64,000 nucleotides of DNA from Zea mays (lineage: Eukaryota > Streptophyta > Magnoliopsida > Poales > Poaceae). The DNA lies in assembly GCF_902167145.1 (NCBI RefSeq), contig NC_050099.1, positions 241,378,588 through 241,442,587 of the forward strand. The letters are read 5' to 3'. A program made the translations under genes and the position numbers. Under the pieces are notes generated by a model, which saw nothing but the letters and a program-made list of their open reading frames with translations, searched no databases and was not told the DNA's origin. This document shows positions 45,913-57,971 of the stretch, in pieces. Position 1 is the stretch's first letter. Every line of letters begins with the position of its first letter.

Positions 45913-46389
45913 TAGGGATGACAACAGTAAATAGCAATAGCTCCTCATCTCACGGGGATCTACACAAACGATATGGGGGACGTTTCTTCCCATCACTGTT
46001 CGTCGTGAAGATTAATCTATGTCGGGAATTCTCGTCCCGGTTTAAATTATAATTAGAATATACATCATTTGTTATTAATCTAAAATATTGTCACTTATAC
46101 ACATTATCGGACGTAAGAAAATCATTATATGTGCATCAAAATAAACATATTTGCAAAATAAACGGTCTCTTGACAAGTTAATTATTTATTTTTATCATTA
46201 ACTATTAACAAAAAACATCGTCACGTGTAAGTTTAACGGTTCAACAATTGATCCCTACAAGTTCTCGGGGTTAGGTTCCCGACGAGGACATAGCAAAATC
46301 CTCCGTGTTAAGCATTTTAGGATCGAGACAGAAAATAGGTTTTGAGAATCGAGGCCTCCGCCCCTGTCCCCGCCTAGCTGTTATCCCTA
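45913..46389. mobile_element. Degraded hAT-type MITE (477 bp)
   Basis: Ends TAGGGATGACAACAG and GCTGTTATCCCTA form the hAT-like inverted repeat TAGGGATRACARC. No matching 8-bp flanks are seen, so the boundaries are less certain. Confidence 0.55.
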
Positions 46390-46657
46390 GATATAGGCTT
46401 AGGGTATACTTGGTTGCAATGATGGGACGAGACTGGATGATCCCTTAGATAAGGATGTTTAGTTCAGGGTGAGAGATTGGGACAGGACTATTCCGGTTTC
46501 GTCACCAGCTTTCCGTTAGAATTAGACGGACGATAGGGGGGTGTGGTTGTGCCCGACTGCCCCCGCAACCAAACACACCCTTAAACGAATATGTAGTTGC
46601 CCATTTATTATAGTGTTGAGAGAAACCAAACGTTTGTAGCATCCATTTGGCCGGATC

Positions 46658-47119
46658 TAGGAATGGCAACGGGTATATACCCGTCGGGTATTACTATTCC
46701 ATACCTGTACCCTATCAAAAAAAATTTCTACCCGTCGGGTAACCCATACCCGCTAGAAAAGTCTTAAATTCAATATACCAATCGCTCAAAATATTAAATA
46801 AACATATAAAAACAACTTCAACTTCACATGTAACAAATCATATGATTACATAACTTGGTATCTAGACAAATGATAGCTAGAGAAGGGTTTTATTTTAGTT
46901 AAGATGAGCTCTATTAGATGGTTATAGTTGTATTGATGCGGGTATATTTTACCCATGAGTAGACAGGTATGGGTAGTTCCAACCCGTACCCGTCTACCCA
47001 ACGGGTAGAGGTTTTTACTCATTAACATACCCACGAGTAGAGAAATTATCTCGTACCCGCCTTCATATCGGGTAAAACCCGTCGGGTATTCTGGTTTCGG
47101 GTACTCATTGCTATCTCTA
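46658..47119. mobile_element. hAT-type MITE (462 bp) with perfect 8-bp target duplication
   Basis: Ends TAGGAATGGCAACGGGTA and TACTCATTGCTATCTCTA are flanked by gccggatc on both sides (46650-46657 and 47120-47127). Subterminal ACCCGTCGGGTA palindromes recur near both ends. Confidence 0.92.
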
Positions 47120-47127
47120 GCCGGATC

Positions 47128-48700
47128 CTTATCTAGTCCGATCTACGTTACAAAAATATTTGCAATTTTGCAACCCGCAAGTGGTGGCTATTTGCTATTA
47201 TGCTATGATTTATTATGGGTTTATCCGTGTCTATAATTCGTAGACCTAATACTATATTAGCGAAGCCCGCTGCTTGCCGGCGATGGTGAAATTGCAAATC
47301 CCTCTGCAGTTTAGAGCAGGCAGAGCTGCTCAGCTGGAGAAGTCATAGATCACGACTTGTATGTTCATTTTACGAGAAGAACGAACAAAACACTCGTTAA
47401 AAAGAAAAGCAGTGTTTGCTACGGCTGCTGATGCAGGAAAAGAGCCAAAATGTCACGAGAAAAACTGTACCAAACAAACTCTACATATGGAGCTGGTTAG
47501 ATTATCGTAGCAGCATGTTTGCGTGGATGACATTCATTTTTCATCCAAAAAAAACAGCCAACGCTTGGGCCAATTTAACGAAGAAGGGCCCGCCCGGGAG
47601 CACTCCACACTGTCGTGCAGCCCAACTTTCCGTTCGCAGGCCTCTTCGTCGCCACTCGCTGGTGAAAGTGGCTATTTTTTTTTTTAAAATAAAATCAACG
47701 GACTCATCAAGAAACACGGGAACACCATTGGGGCACCGAGAGGGAGTAGTAGTAACGAGTAAACAAAAAGTAGTGGGGGGGTGCACGTCCAGCAAGTCGA
47801 ATGACATTTTGTGCTCAACATTTTGCAGGATCAATCAACGACGGCGGCGGCAAAAAACGGAGAGCGGATCTAGCGTATCTCCGCTAATCACTTGATTACC
47901 GGCCAAAGGACGATACGGTCCAATACAAATCATTCATCCACTAGGCCATTAATAATTAGACAAACAAAGCACCTGTGTTAACGTGTGGCAAGCAAGCAAG
48001 CAAGTGGGAGGATTTATATGTTGTTATTATAAGTGGCGGCATCATCATTATAGTATGTACACGATGCGGTGCCATGCACCTGGACTACTAGTACGCTTGG
48101 GGAATGGGGATGGGTGCAACGGTAGAGGAAGGTCTGGCTGGAGTCGGTGTGCAGTGCATGCATCCGGCCCGGGTCTGGGTGCTCGGTGGGTGGGGTAGGC
48201 GGCTGACAGGGAGAGGCGGCGGCTAGGTTCGCTGCACGCGCGGAGGGGCGTGACAAAACAGGAGTGGCGTGTGGTGCGGGGACCTGTCAAAGCGTTTCTG
48301 CGCCAGGTGTTGTTAGGACATGTACACTGACTGTGTTTACCAAACGTAAAAAAAACTCAAGACATATATGATGATGAAGACACAATGTACTCTATATTCA
48401 AGACATGAGACCAGGAGTGGCTCGTTAGCTTATTTAAATTCTGTGAAAGTTATCCGTTATAATGTTTTGCTAGTTATTTTTTTAAAAAAAAAAACTATTG
48501 TCACGTTCAAGTTCGACACGCGTGCATGAAAAATCTGGATTCGAGCTCTACCCCACGCACTACCCGTCCAGCGCGGAGGTTCATGGATCCAGCTCGCTGC
48601 GTGCGGTGCAGTGCAACTTGGCGCCACGAGGGTCGAGGGGCACGCGACGCGACGTCGAGGCCCCCGCTCTGTCCCTTGGGTTGGCCGCACCGCGCACCAA
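47128..48700. other. Intergenic, distal promoter region of the F-box gene
   Basis: No gene is supported. Open frames at 47416-47895 and 48014-48290 lack family similarity and start inside low-complexity DNA. GC rises from about 48500 towards the F-box gene. Confidence 0.4.
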
Positions 48701-48987
48701 GGGTGCGTGCGAGATTTCTCCCCCGATCCGATTCATCCTCTCCGCGGCTCCGCCCCGCCCCGCCGCAGTGCCACACGCAAGCGGGCCAGCCCCCACTTTC
48801 TCACTCCCCTCCCTCTCTAGCCTATATTCCTCTCCCATCTCTTTGCCGTTTTCTTTTCCTCCCAGGTCGGTGGTCTCCTCCACTATCCCCACAGAGGTTC
48901 CCCTTCTCCTTCCTTCCTTCGCTTCCTTTTTTTCCCCTGTCGCCGGCGGCGATAGGGTCCCGTTTTTCTTGCTTCGGCGGGCTGTAA

Positions 48988-49191
48988 ATGCTTCCGGTCC
49001 TCTCCGGCGGTCCAGATCCGGCGGTGACCGTGCTCCTGTTCGTTCTCCTGGTCTTGATTCGATTGGGAGGGGAAGGGGTTCCTTCGGTCTTGGGAAATTC
49101 GAAGACATGCCTGCGCTCTACGCTTATTACGGAGGTGAGGAGGGCGAAAAACCTCTTCTTTCTTCTTATTTTCTTCGGAGCTTTGTTTTGA
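48988..49191 (+). promoter_or_regulatory. Candidate overlapping uORF of the F-box gene
   Basis: An ATG at 48988 opens a 67-codon frame that runs over the main ATG (49107) in another frame and closes at 49191, inside intron 1. It matters only if transcription starts upstream of 48988. Confidence 0.3.
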
Positions 49192-51191
49192 TTTGAGATT
49201 TACGCTGGGAGGAAGTGATTACGTGTGCTCTTCCGTTCTGATTTTGATTGCTTCAATGGACAGATGGCGGGTGCCTCGTCTCGGCGCCGGCTGAGCTGGC
49301 CGGGCTCTTCTGCCGCGGCGCCGTGCAGCAGCGGAAGCGCACGCTGGTGACCGCGTCCGCGGTCGCCGCGGCGGCGGCCGAGTTCGTGAGGGCGGCCAAG
49401 AAGCAGAGGCAGCTGCCGCTGCCGTCGCTCGACGCGCTCCCAGACGAGTGCCTCTTCGAGATCCTGCGCCGCGTGCCCGGCGGCCGCGGCCGCGGCGCCT
49501 CCGCCTGCGTCTCCCGCCGCTGGCTCGCGCTCCTCGGCAGCATCCGGGCCTCCGAGCTCGGCCAGGCCGCGGCGGCGGCGGCGGACACCCCGTCGCTGCC
49601 CGACCTGAACGAGGAATTCGTCATGGAGGAGGATAATGAGGAGTCCCCCGCGGATCGGTGCGTCGACAGGGTCCTAGAGGGCAAGGAGGCCACCGACGTC
49701 CGCCTGGCCGCCATGGCCGTCGTCGCCGGATCCCGTGGCGGGCTGGAGAAGCTCGCCGTCCGCGGCAGCCACCCGACCCGTGGCGTCACGGACCAAGGAC
49801 TGTCGGCGGTTGCACGCGGCAGCCCCAACCTCAGCTCGCTCGCGCTCTGGGATGTGCCTCTTATCACCGATGCTGGGCTCGCGGAGATTGCTGCCGGGTG
49901 TCCCTCGCTCGAGCGTCTGGATATCTGTCGATGTCCCCTCATCACAGACAAGGGCCTCGTCGCTGTTGCGCAGGGGTGCCCCAACTTGGTGTCTCTGACC
50001 ATTGAGGCATGCCCCGGTGTTGCCAATGAGGGCCTGAGGGCGATTGGCCGCAGCTGCGTGAAGCTGCAAGCTGTGAACATCAAGAACTGCCCTCTTGTTG
50101 GTGACCAAGGCATTTCCAGCCTGGTGTGCTCTGCTACCGCTGCTCTTACAAAGATCCGGCTCCAGGGATTGAACATAACTGATGCTTCGCTTGCTGTGAT
50201 TGGATACTATGGGAAAGCCATCACTGACCTTACACTTACTCGTCTCGCTGCTGTTGGTGAGAGGGGTTTCTGGGTGATGGCTAATGCTGCTGGCCTGCAG
50301 AATCTCAGGTGCATGAGTGTTACCTCTTGCCCTGGAGTCACCGATCTTGCGCTTGCTTCTATTGCCAAGTTCTGCCCGAACTTGAAGCAGCTGTACCTCA
50401 GGAAGTGCGGATATGTGTCAGATGCTGGCCTCAAGGCGTTCACAGAATCAGCAAAGGTGTTTGAGAACTTGCATCTCGAGGAATGCAACCGGGTTTCTCT
50501 TGTCGGTATTCTTGCTTTCCTCCTCAACTGCAGAGAGAAGTTCAGGGCTCTATCGTTGGTGAAATGCATGGGGATCAAGGATATCTGCTCTGCGCCTGCA
50601 CAACTTCCTCTTTGCCGATCACTTCGTTTCCTTACAATCAAGGATTGCCCAGGTTTCACCGATGCAAGCTTGGCTGCGGTGGGGATGATTTGCCCTCAGT
50701 TGGAGCAGGTTGACCTGAGTGGTCTTGGTGAGGTCACTGACAACGGGCTTCTTCCATTGATCCAGTCTTCTGAAGCTGGTCTGGTCAAGGTTGACTTGAG
50801 TGGTTGCAAGAACATTACAGATGTGGCTGTCTCCTCCCTGGTGAAGGGACATGGAAAATCTCTGAAGAAAATCAACCTTGAGGGTTGCAGCAAGATAACA
50901 GATGCTATCCTCTTCACCATGTCTGAGAGCTGCACCGAGCTTGCGGAGCTTAATCTTTCAAACTGCATGGTTAGTGACTACGGTGTTGCCATCCTGGCAT
51001 CTGCAAGGCACCTCAAGCTCCGTGTTCTCTCACTGTCAGGCTGCTCTAAGGTTACTCAGAAGAGCGTGCTGTTCTTGGGCAACCTTGGCCAGTCTATAGA
51101 GGGCCTCAATCTTCAGTTCTGTGACATGATTGGCAACCACAACATTGCATCGCTGGAGAAGAAGCTCTGGTGGTGTGACATCCTTGCATAG
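49107..51191 (+). CDS. EBF1: EIN3-binding F-box protein (EBF1/2-like)
   Basis: Exon 1, 49107-49134 (MPALYAYYG plus one base), and exon 2, 49264-51191, with a 129-bp GT-AG intron, give 651 aa. The F-box lies at about 64-105 (LDALPDECLFEILRRV... SRRWLALLGSI). About 17 Cys-containing leucine-rich repeats of the C-x-x-ITD-x-GL type run from about 155 to the end (SLERLDICRCPLITDKGLV). The C-terminus, LEKKLWWCDILA, is the EBF hallmark. Family role: substrate receptor of an SCF ubiquitin ligase that sends EIN3/EIL transcription factors to the proteasome, damping ethylene responses, in the nucleus. Which of the maize paralogues this is cannot be decided. No lesion seen. Confidence 0.95.
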
Positions 51192-51944
51192 GCAGACAAG
51201 ATGGTCCATTGCTGGAAGGGCTCATGTCTAGTCTACTGGGAGCCACCTCCAGATGCAGATATACGACCGTAGCAGTAGCACAACCAGGTGATCTTCAGGT
51301 TTTTGGCTCGCATGCGATGCGAGTGATGATGGTGGGCTTCCGCATTGTTCAAGGACCAGTTGTTTTAGGGGGTGCTTTCTAGTCAAGTGCTCGTTTTTCA
51401 CAGATCACCTCTCGGGAGGTTTATCTGTTTTTTGAGCCTTGGCTGCCATCACTGGCATCCTGCCCCTCGATCCAGACACTGGTCCTTGCCTTATAGTCAT
51501 ATAAGGTTTTTTAGGTTGCCATAGTGTCCAAGTCCTTTTTCGTTTTACTGCTTCCTGGTTATGAAGTTGCAGGCATCCGTGATCCATTGGCAGCTCTGGA
51601 CTATCACAATTCTAACTCAAGAACCAGATGCTGGTGTCATCTTTTCCAGGGCTGCTGATGCTGGAGCGTCTGTGGATTTGTGCAGTGTGTTTGGTTGTCG
51701 AGTTTTGAGTTTGTTTTTAGTCTTGATGTGTTGTGTGCTGTTCATGTTCTCCATGGTGTGTAAGGGTCATGTAGGGTTGCATCTTTTTTACAGTCTCTCT
51801 GGGATGCTTGGTGTTCATGGTGATCTTGGCCAATGCTAGGCGCATACTAGAAGCCTTGCCTTGACAACCTTTTATGGTTTTTTTGCCAGATCCCTATTTT
51901 TACAAGCAGATTGTTGAGTGCTGTAAGCTTGGCGACCCTCTTTG

Positions 51945-51950
51945 AATAAA
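51945..51950 (+). terminator. Poly(A) signal of the F-box gene
   Basis: AATAAA lies 754 bp after the stop codon, so the 3'UTR is long (about 0.77 kb) and contains many short U runs. Confidence 0.6.
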
Positions 51951-52118
51951 TGAAATATGTGTTTATGTTGAAATTTTGTGCTTGCCTTGTATTTATAACA
52001 TTGTTGTGCATGCAATTAGATTATATGTGATGTGCTTATTATGATTTAGTTTCAAAATTTTAGCCAGGCATATCTTCAAGTATTGAGGGGCAGCTGCTCA
52101 TGTTTGAATTCCTTCTTA

Positions 52119-52232
52119 GGGCTAGTTTGGCAACCCAATTTTTTCAAGAGATATCCATTTTACAAGGAAAATTAGTTCATTTTTTTTGGGAAATGAGAAC
52201 CCCTTAGAAAAATAGAGTTGCTAAACTAGCCA
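52119..52232. mobile_element. Small Tourist-like MITE (114 bp)
   Basis: Ends GGGCTAGTTTGGCAAC and GTTGCTAAACTAGCC; TTA precedes it and occurs 2 bp after it. It is the same family as 26172-26284. Confidence 0.6.
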
Positions 52233-52448
52233 TATTATTTTTTATTGGCCAGGAATGAGTTATTTCCTAGTTCGTCGATTTTGTACTTGCTATATATATT
52301 ATATAGTATTATACAATTTTGTTTGTCATGACTGGCGCTTGAGTTATGGCCTTCTGAACAGTCGAGTGTGAAAAAAGAATGTCCTGAAAACAGTTAGAAC
52401 AAATTAATCGTAAATGTGAAGATAATATAGAATATATAGATTAGAATT

Positions 52449-52769
52449 ATACTTCGTTTCAATTTTATAATTCGTTTGACTTTTTTAATTAAGTTTGACC
52501 AGATCGTCTTATTCAACTTTTTGTGTGAAAAATTCAGCTATGCTTAAAGTATATTATATGTTCGTCTTTTTTTTAAAAAAAATAAAAAATTCATAGCCAT
52601 ACTTAAAATATATTATATACAAATCGATGCCACATCAAAAACTAATAATAATTATGAATTTTTAAGCAAGACGAGTCAATTATAAATAAATTTAGAGTAA
52701 AAAATTAAATAAATTATAAATAAATTTGGAGTAAAAAATTAAATAAATTATAAATTAGAACAGAAGAGT
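52449..52769. mobile_element. Stowaway-like MITE, diverged (about 320 bp)
   Basis: Ends resemble the CTCCGTTTCAAATTATAA wording: TACTTCGTTTCAATTTTATA at the left and TATAAATTAGAACAGAAGAGTA at the right pair imperfectly. A 38-bp unit containing AATTTAGAGTAAAAAATTA is duplicated near the right end. Confidence 0.55.
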
Positions 52770-53193
52770 ATTAAATAAAGGTGCCTTTGGATGTCAAAAG
52801 AATCCCTAGGGAAAATATTTGAAGCTTGTTTGGAAGCAATGGTAATGGAGGAGAATGAGGGGGCAAATTGAATAGTAAGGCCTAGTAAATGTAGGGGATC
52901 TATATTGGAGGAATAGGGCTGGATGAAATACTCGTAGCTTGTTGGCTTACTCAACTCATAGTCTAATTAGCTTGGCTCAAATCAAATCGTTTAAATTTTT
53001 GCATGAGTTGATGCTCTAGCTTGGTTTCTTAACAAGCTCAACGAGCTGTCACTTCCTCAGCCCACAGGTTACAACAGGGAGCCCAGACCAGGCCCTAGGA
53101 ACTTTGTAGTATCGCACTACTTGTGTTGTTTGGCGGTTGGGCTTGGGCACTTGGCAATTTGGCACAAACACAACACTGAGCAGTGAGCACTTA

Positions 53194-53602
53194 GACTAGC
53201 TCCAACAAGGAGCTCTAAAAGGTCCTGTACCCTAAATTTAGAGGACGATGACGTCCTCTACTCCCTCCAGCAACATCCTCTAAACGGTCCTCTAAATTTA
53301 GAGAACGCTGCTGGATCCTCTATATGTAGAGTTTCTCTAAACGGTTCTCTATCTATTTGAATACTTTAAACAACCGGTTTAATAAAACTAAAATATGTAC
53401 AATACATTTGAGAGTATGACAAATACGTATGTACAAAAATTAAAAAATTAAAAATGTCTTTAATATAAGTATTTATATATAGAGGACGTGATTTAGAGGA
53501 CGTTGTTGGAGAGAAAGTAGATATAGGAGATGGAATCTTTTAGAGAAGACTGTAAAGAACAGATATAGAGGATGTATATAGAGGACGTTGCTGGAGACAG
53601 TC
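53194..53602. mobile_element. PIF/Harbinger-type MITE (409 bp)
   Basis: Ends GACTAGCTCCAACAAG and GTTGCTGGAGACAGTC are flanked by TTA on both sides (53191-53193 and 53603-53605). AGAGGACGTTG-type motifs repeat inside. Confidence 0.8.
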
Positions 53603-53776
53603 TTAGTAGTAGATCTAATTGTGGGCCACCCGACCCGAACAATACGACCCGACCCGCTCGAAAAACCCCGATCCAACGACCTAACCCGACCAATCCGACA
53701 GGTAGGTACGTGCCATATTTTTTGATCCGCAACAATCCACGAGTTGGATATGAATTGTGATTTTTGACCCAAACCT

Positions 53777-54609
53777 ATAGGTGTACATTTGGGCCGGGCC
53801 AGATAGGCCGGCCCGAAGCACAGCCCAGGCACGGCACGGCCCGAAATAATTTAGTGCCGGGCCGGCACGACCCGTTATATTGGGCCGGGTTTGGGCCGAG
53901 GTCACGGCCCATGGGCGGGCACGGGCACGGCCCGTTTAAGGCAGGCACGAAATGGCCCATATAGAGGCACGAAAAGGCCCATATATTTATTAAAACCACA
54001 CTTCATTCCACACTTTCATATACTTGATAAAGAACACAAAGCTAGAGATAATGCTAGTTAGATGTTTTTTGTAGCTTTGAATTAGAGTGTGTGATGTAAT
54101 TTTGCTTTTGTTATGAACATTAGACAATAAACTGAACTTACGAACTTTGTATAGAGCTGGTTATACTCTTTTTCCTTCTAACAAAATGATTTATAAACGA
54201 GATAGTCATTACATAGCTCTGGTAACTTTAATTAATACAAATATTAATTTTGATTTTGTTCAAATTTATTTGTCTTATCTTTTATTTGTTTTATTATTTT
54301 TTTTGAATTTAGAGCTATAATGTGAATTTTGGGCCAAAAACTGAATTTCGGGCCAAAAATTGAATTTCGGGCCCTAATGTGAATTTCGGGCCTAAAAATG
54401 AATTTTGGGCTTTTATAATTTCGGGCCGCCCGAAATGAGCCCGACACGTTTAATCAATTACGGGCCGGGCCGTGGGCCGAGGGCTAGGCCCATGGGCCGG
54501 CCCGGCACGACCCGAAATTCAAACGGACCGGGCCGGCCCGAAATTCAAACAATACAGGCCTTTTTGGGCTTGGGCCGGGCCGGGCCGGGCGGCCCGAATG
54601 TACACCTAT
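53777..54609. mobile_element. MITE-like element (833 bp), 10-bp target duplication
   Basis: Ends ATAGGTGTACATTTGGGCC and GGCCCGAATGTACACCTAT are flanked by acccaaacct on both sides (53767-53776 and 54610-54619). GGGCC-rich subterminal blocks surround an AT-rich middle. Ten bp exceeds the 8 bp of hAT and suits Mutator-like elements, though the TAGGTG ends look hAT-like. Confidence 0.82.
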
Positions 54610-54981
54610 ACCCAAACCTGACTTAACCTCAAAAAACTCGATCCAAAGCTAAAAAAACCTAACCCAACACATCCAATCAGAACACACGGGCCAACCCGAC
54701 CCGATATTATACATGAGTCGAGCACGGACCATGCCAAACGGTCTACAACTCACGACTCGAACCTGACCCAACGTACTTAGTAGTCAGCGCAGGCCCACCG
54801 GCCACAGGCCACAACGTAGTCTCCCCTTTAGCCCTCTCCCGCAGTCCCCACCACACGGCCAAGTTGCCATTAGCCAACTCTAGCCGATGCTCCACCGGCC
54901 AGATGGCCACCGGTCAGACGGCCATCGATCCACAGCTCTACCCTCTAGGCTACAGTAGCTCCGCCGATTCGTCCTCCAAGC

Positions 54982-55533
54982 TAGTGCTAGGAATATAGCC
55001 GAGCTTTTTGGGAAGAGCACAAAGCACGACCCGACACGAAATAATATGGCCCGGGCTACCACGGTCCGAAGGCGGGCCTGGGTCAGGCCTCAAATTTCGG
55101 CCCGTCGGGCCCCAGCACGGCTCGCACAGATGGACCGGGCTTAGCCGAGACGAGCCAATTAAGTCCAAGTTGTTTAATTTTTTTAAAAAATTTAGTAAGA
55201 TATCGACTTTATATTGTTGTGATATTTGAAGTTTATGTGGTCAAATGATGCTATGATTGTTTAATATATTCAATTTAGTAAGTTATGGACTTTATGTGGT
55301 TGTAATATTTTGATTTTATGTGATCAAATATATGGGCCAGACTTGGACCGACACGACCCAACGAAGGCACAACGCGTTTTAGGGCCGGTCCACTATTTTA
55401 CACTTCGGGCTGACACGACACTGGTCAAAAGTTTTTTAGGCTTTCCTGGTCCAAACTCGTGGCCAAACCCGTTTAACACGAAGCACGATAGACTTAAGCT
55501 GGGCTGACTCGGCCGACCCAATTTCCAGCACTA
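54982..55533. mobile_element. hAT-type MITE (552 bp)
   Basis: Ends TAGTGCTAGGAATATAGCC and CAATTTCCAGCACTA; flanks ctccaagc and ctctaggc agree at 6 of 8, so the insertion is older than those with perfect duplications. Confidence 0.65.
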
Positions 55534-55801
55534 CTCTAGGCCAACCTAGCCGACCCTGAAGTACTTATATTGAACTACGATGAACTGGAGAACTTATATT
55601 GATGAACCGTATTATTTTGTGATTGTTTTCTAGTGTTAAATGGATTTTGTACTTACGTATATATATACATGCACACACAGTCAGTTTTTTTACCGTGGCT
55701 CGCGAGCCAAACGAACCAGGTCAAACTCGTAAGCTAAGTCGAGCTGGCTCTCGAACTCGATCGAGCCGAGCCAAGCCAAATTGACTTTATATCTAGCCCT
55801 A

Positions 55802-57527
55802 GGGAAGAATTCCCTGGTCACCGAATCAGAGCTAAGTAATTTTGGTTCCCCCATTACTTTTGTTCTCAAATAAGTCCTTAGAAATGTTTCTCTATTTTGA
55901 TATTCGAACGAGAATAACCTAAATACGTGTTTTGCAGTAATTCTAGTCTATTTTGACTTTTGAACTAGCAATGAGAATAATCTAAACAAGTTTTGTAGTA
56001 ATGCTAGTTTAAGGAGCGATTCTTGGATGAGTTTGAGGAGGATTTTCGCATAACCCTCGTGGGATGCTCGTGAGGTGAAGTTTTTTTTTCTTTTTAGATT
56101 GTGGATGGCCTGGGTTCAATCCAAATTTGTAAGGGTTTGTTCGTTTTACTCTTAATTCATGTGGATTGTCTGGAATTGAGTGAGTTTCAATCCCAAACAA
56201 ATCACAACATTTCATAATTTTTTCTAATCCCATCCAATCCAGGGATAGAAATAACCGAACAAATCCTAATTTTTTTTTCTATTTTGAACTATGAATTAAA
56301 ATAATCTAAATAGGTGTTTATTTTCTTAATTTGAATTAGGAATGAGAAGCATTGAATAGATGTTTCCTAGTGATTCTCTTTTATTTTAAAAAGAATCTGG
56401 ATCACTAGTCAAATGGTTTCAAAATAGGTGTTTCGTAGTGAAACGGCTTTATTTTAAAGAGATTTAAAATAAAATACGGCTCTATTTTCAAATGGTTTCA
56501 AAATAGGTGTTTCGTAGTGATTCTCTTAATTTTAAAATACGGCTTTAGTTTATTTCAAAGAGTGAATCTCGGGTGGGTCTCGCGAGGATTTTCGTACAAT
56601 GCTTATCATATGTGTAGGAGACAAATTATTTCAAATGTGGTTCTAGTTAATCTCAAGGAGCGACTCGGGCGGGTTTCATGAGGATTTTTGTATGGCATTC
56701 GTCAGATGTGTGGGGGGAGGTAGTGATGATCTTTTTTAACATGGCATCTCCATCTCCCTATAGTCATCACGATTCAACTGACCAAATCCAAATTCTTCCT
56801 ATGGCGTGCTCAGCTCCTTCTGTACCTTTGAAGCTCAAAGTTTTTGGGATACCTTGATGGATGCCACGCTTGAGAAGATCGCTGCATCAATGGCCACAGA
56901 TGCTGCTAAAGTCTCTAATCCAGTGTATTGTCGCTGGTATGATCAAGACACTGTTGAGTGGCCTTCTTTTGTCGATGACCGAGAAAGTCCTTCAAGATGC
57001 CGTCAATGCTATATCTTACTACCAAGTTTGAGACTCTCCAGAAGAAATTCGTCTAATCCATGAAAGCACGTATGGTGCAAATCCGTGTGGATCTCGTTAC
57101 ATCGAAAGAAACACGATCTATCTACCACCAAAGTTCAAATATACGGTATACACAATCGAAGTTCAAATTATCAATTGGACAATAATTAATGTGCTCGCCT
57201 GTTGGAGGAAAAGAAAACTCCTGCAATAATTGATCAGCATTTTCTAGAAGATGGGTTTTCCTCGAGCTAGACATTCAGTCTGAAATCCGGTGAGTAGTTC
57301 AATAGGATGCCAATCCTAAGTAGATCAGGGGATATTCTTCTTCACAGAAGGGGCTAATTCTGAAACCAAAAGGTAGATTTGGATAGGAGGCACATGTTCT
57401 AATGTATGATGTCTCATGTCTTTCAAGTACACAGGCAAAAAGGAAAAAAAGGTTGGCGCACGACCATAAGTTCAGTATTCTCTTGCTATGGCCTAGAACC
57501 CTGGATACCGAAATAGAATACCGTTAA
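55802..57527. other. Intergenic
   Basis: AT-rich. A 32-bp phrase (TTTCAAAATAGGTGTTTCG at its centre) is repeated 79 bp apart near 56410 and 56489. A frame at 56806-57063 has no recognisable domain and is not called. Confidence 0.4.
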
Positions 57528-57653
57528 GGCCCCGTTCGTTTGCACAGGATTACACCCGGATTTATTCCAGCTAATCAAAACCTATATAAATTAGAGAAAC
57601 AATTCAGATAGGAATTGTTCCGGGCCTCCATTCCGTAGTAACCGAACGGCCCC
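57528..57653. mobile_element. Tourist-type MITE (126 bp)
   Basis: Ends GGCCCCGTTCGTTTG and CCGAACGGCCCC are flanked by TAA on both sides (57525-57527 and 57654-57656). Confidence 0.85.
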
Positions 57654-57971
57654 TAAACAAGGCCGCGGAATTTGGACGTTACCATCTGCAGGCACTGCAA
57701 TTAGGATTTAGGATGAACGCACTTGCCACCAACTGCAAATGACTCGGGACAATTTGGATATATATATATCTGTAGAATATGAACAAAAGCTATCTAGATT
57801 GATAAGCAACATACGGCTCAATTCCAGGAAAATAAACCAGGAGTAGTAGTATATATCACATAACATAATACAGACTACAGGTTACTCTAGCAGGCAAGCA
57901 CAATATATTATACAAAGCCGAGGAACACCATGCACATCACAAATCAGCTGGTTTGGTCATCGTGATCTTCA

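Larger units (their letters stand above)
52914..55801. mobile_element. hAT-type element carrying three nested MITEs
   Basis: Outer ends TAGGGCTGGATGAAATACTC and its counterpart ACTTTATATCTAGCCCTA; flanks tggaggaa and gggaagaa agree at 6 of 8. Inside are a PIF-type MITE (53194-53602), an element with a 10-bp duplication (53777-54609) and a second hAT-type MITE (54982-55533). The remaining core is rich in CCCGACCCG words and has no transposase, so it is non-autonomous. Confidence 0.65.

Noticed and set aside
48498..49196. 232-codon plus-strand frame and its 175-codon opposite
   Set aside because: It lies in the F-box gene's leader region, is low-complexity Ser/Pro-rich and crosses the exon 1 donor.
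49253..50176. 307-codon minus-strand frame opposite the F-box gene
   Set aside because: Antisense shadow of a GC-rich exon; no motifs.
56806..57063. 85-codon frame
   Set aside because: No domain recognised; the surroundings are repeat-rich intergenic DNA.
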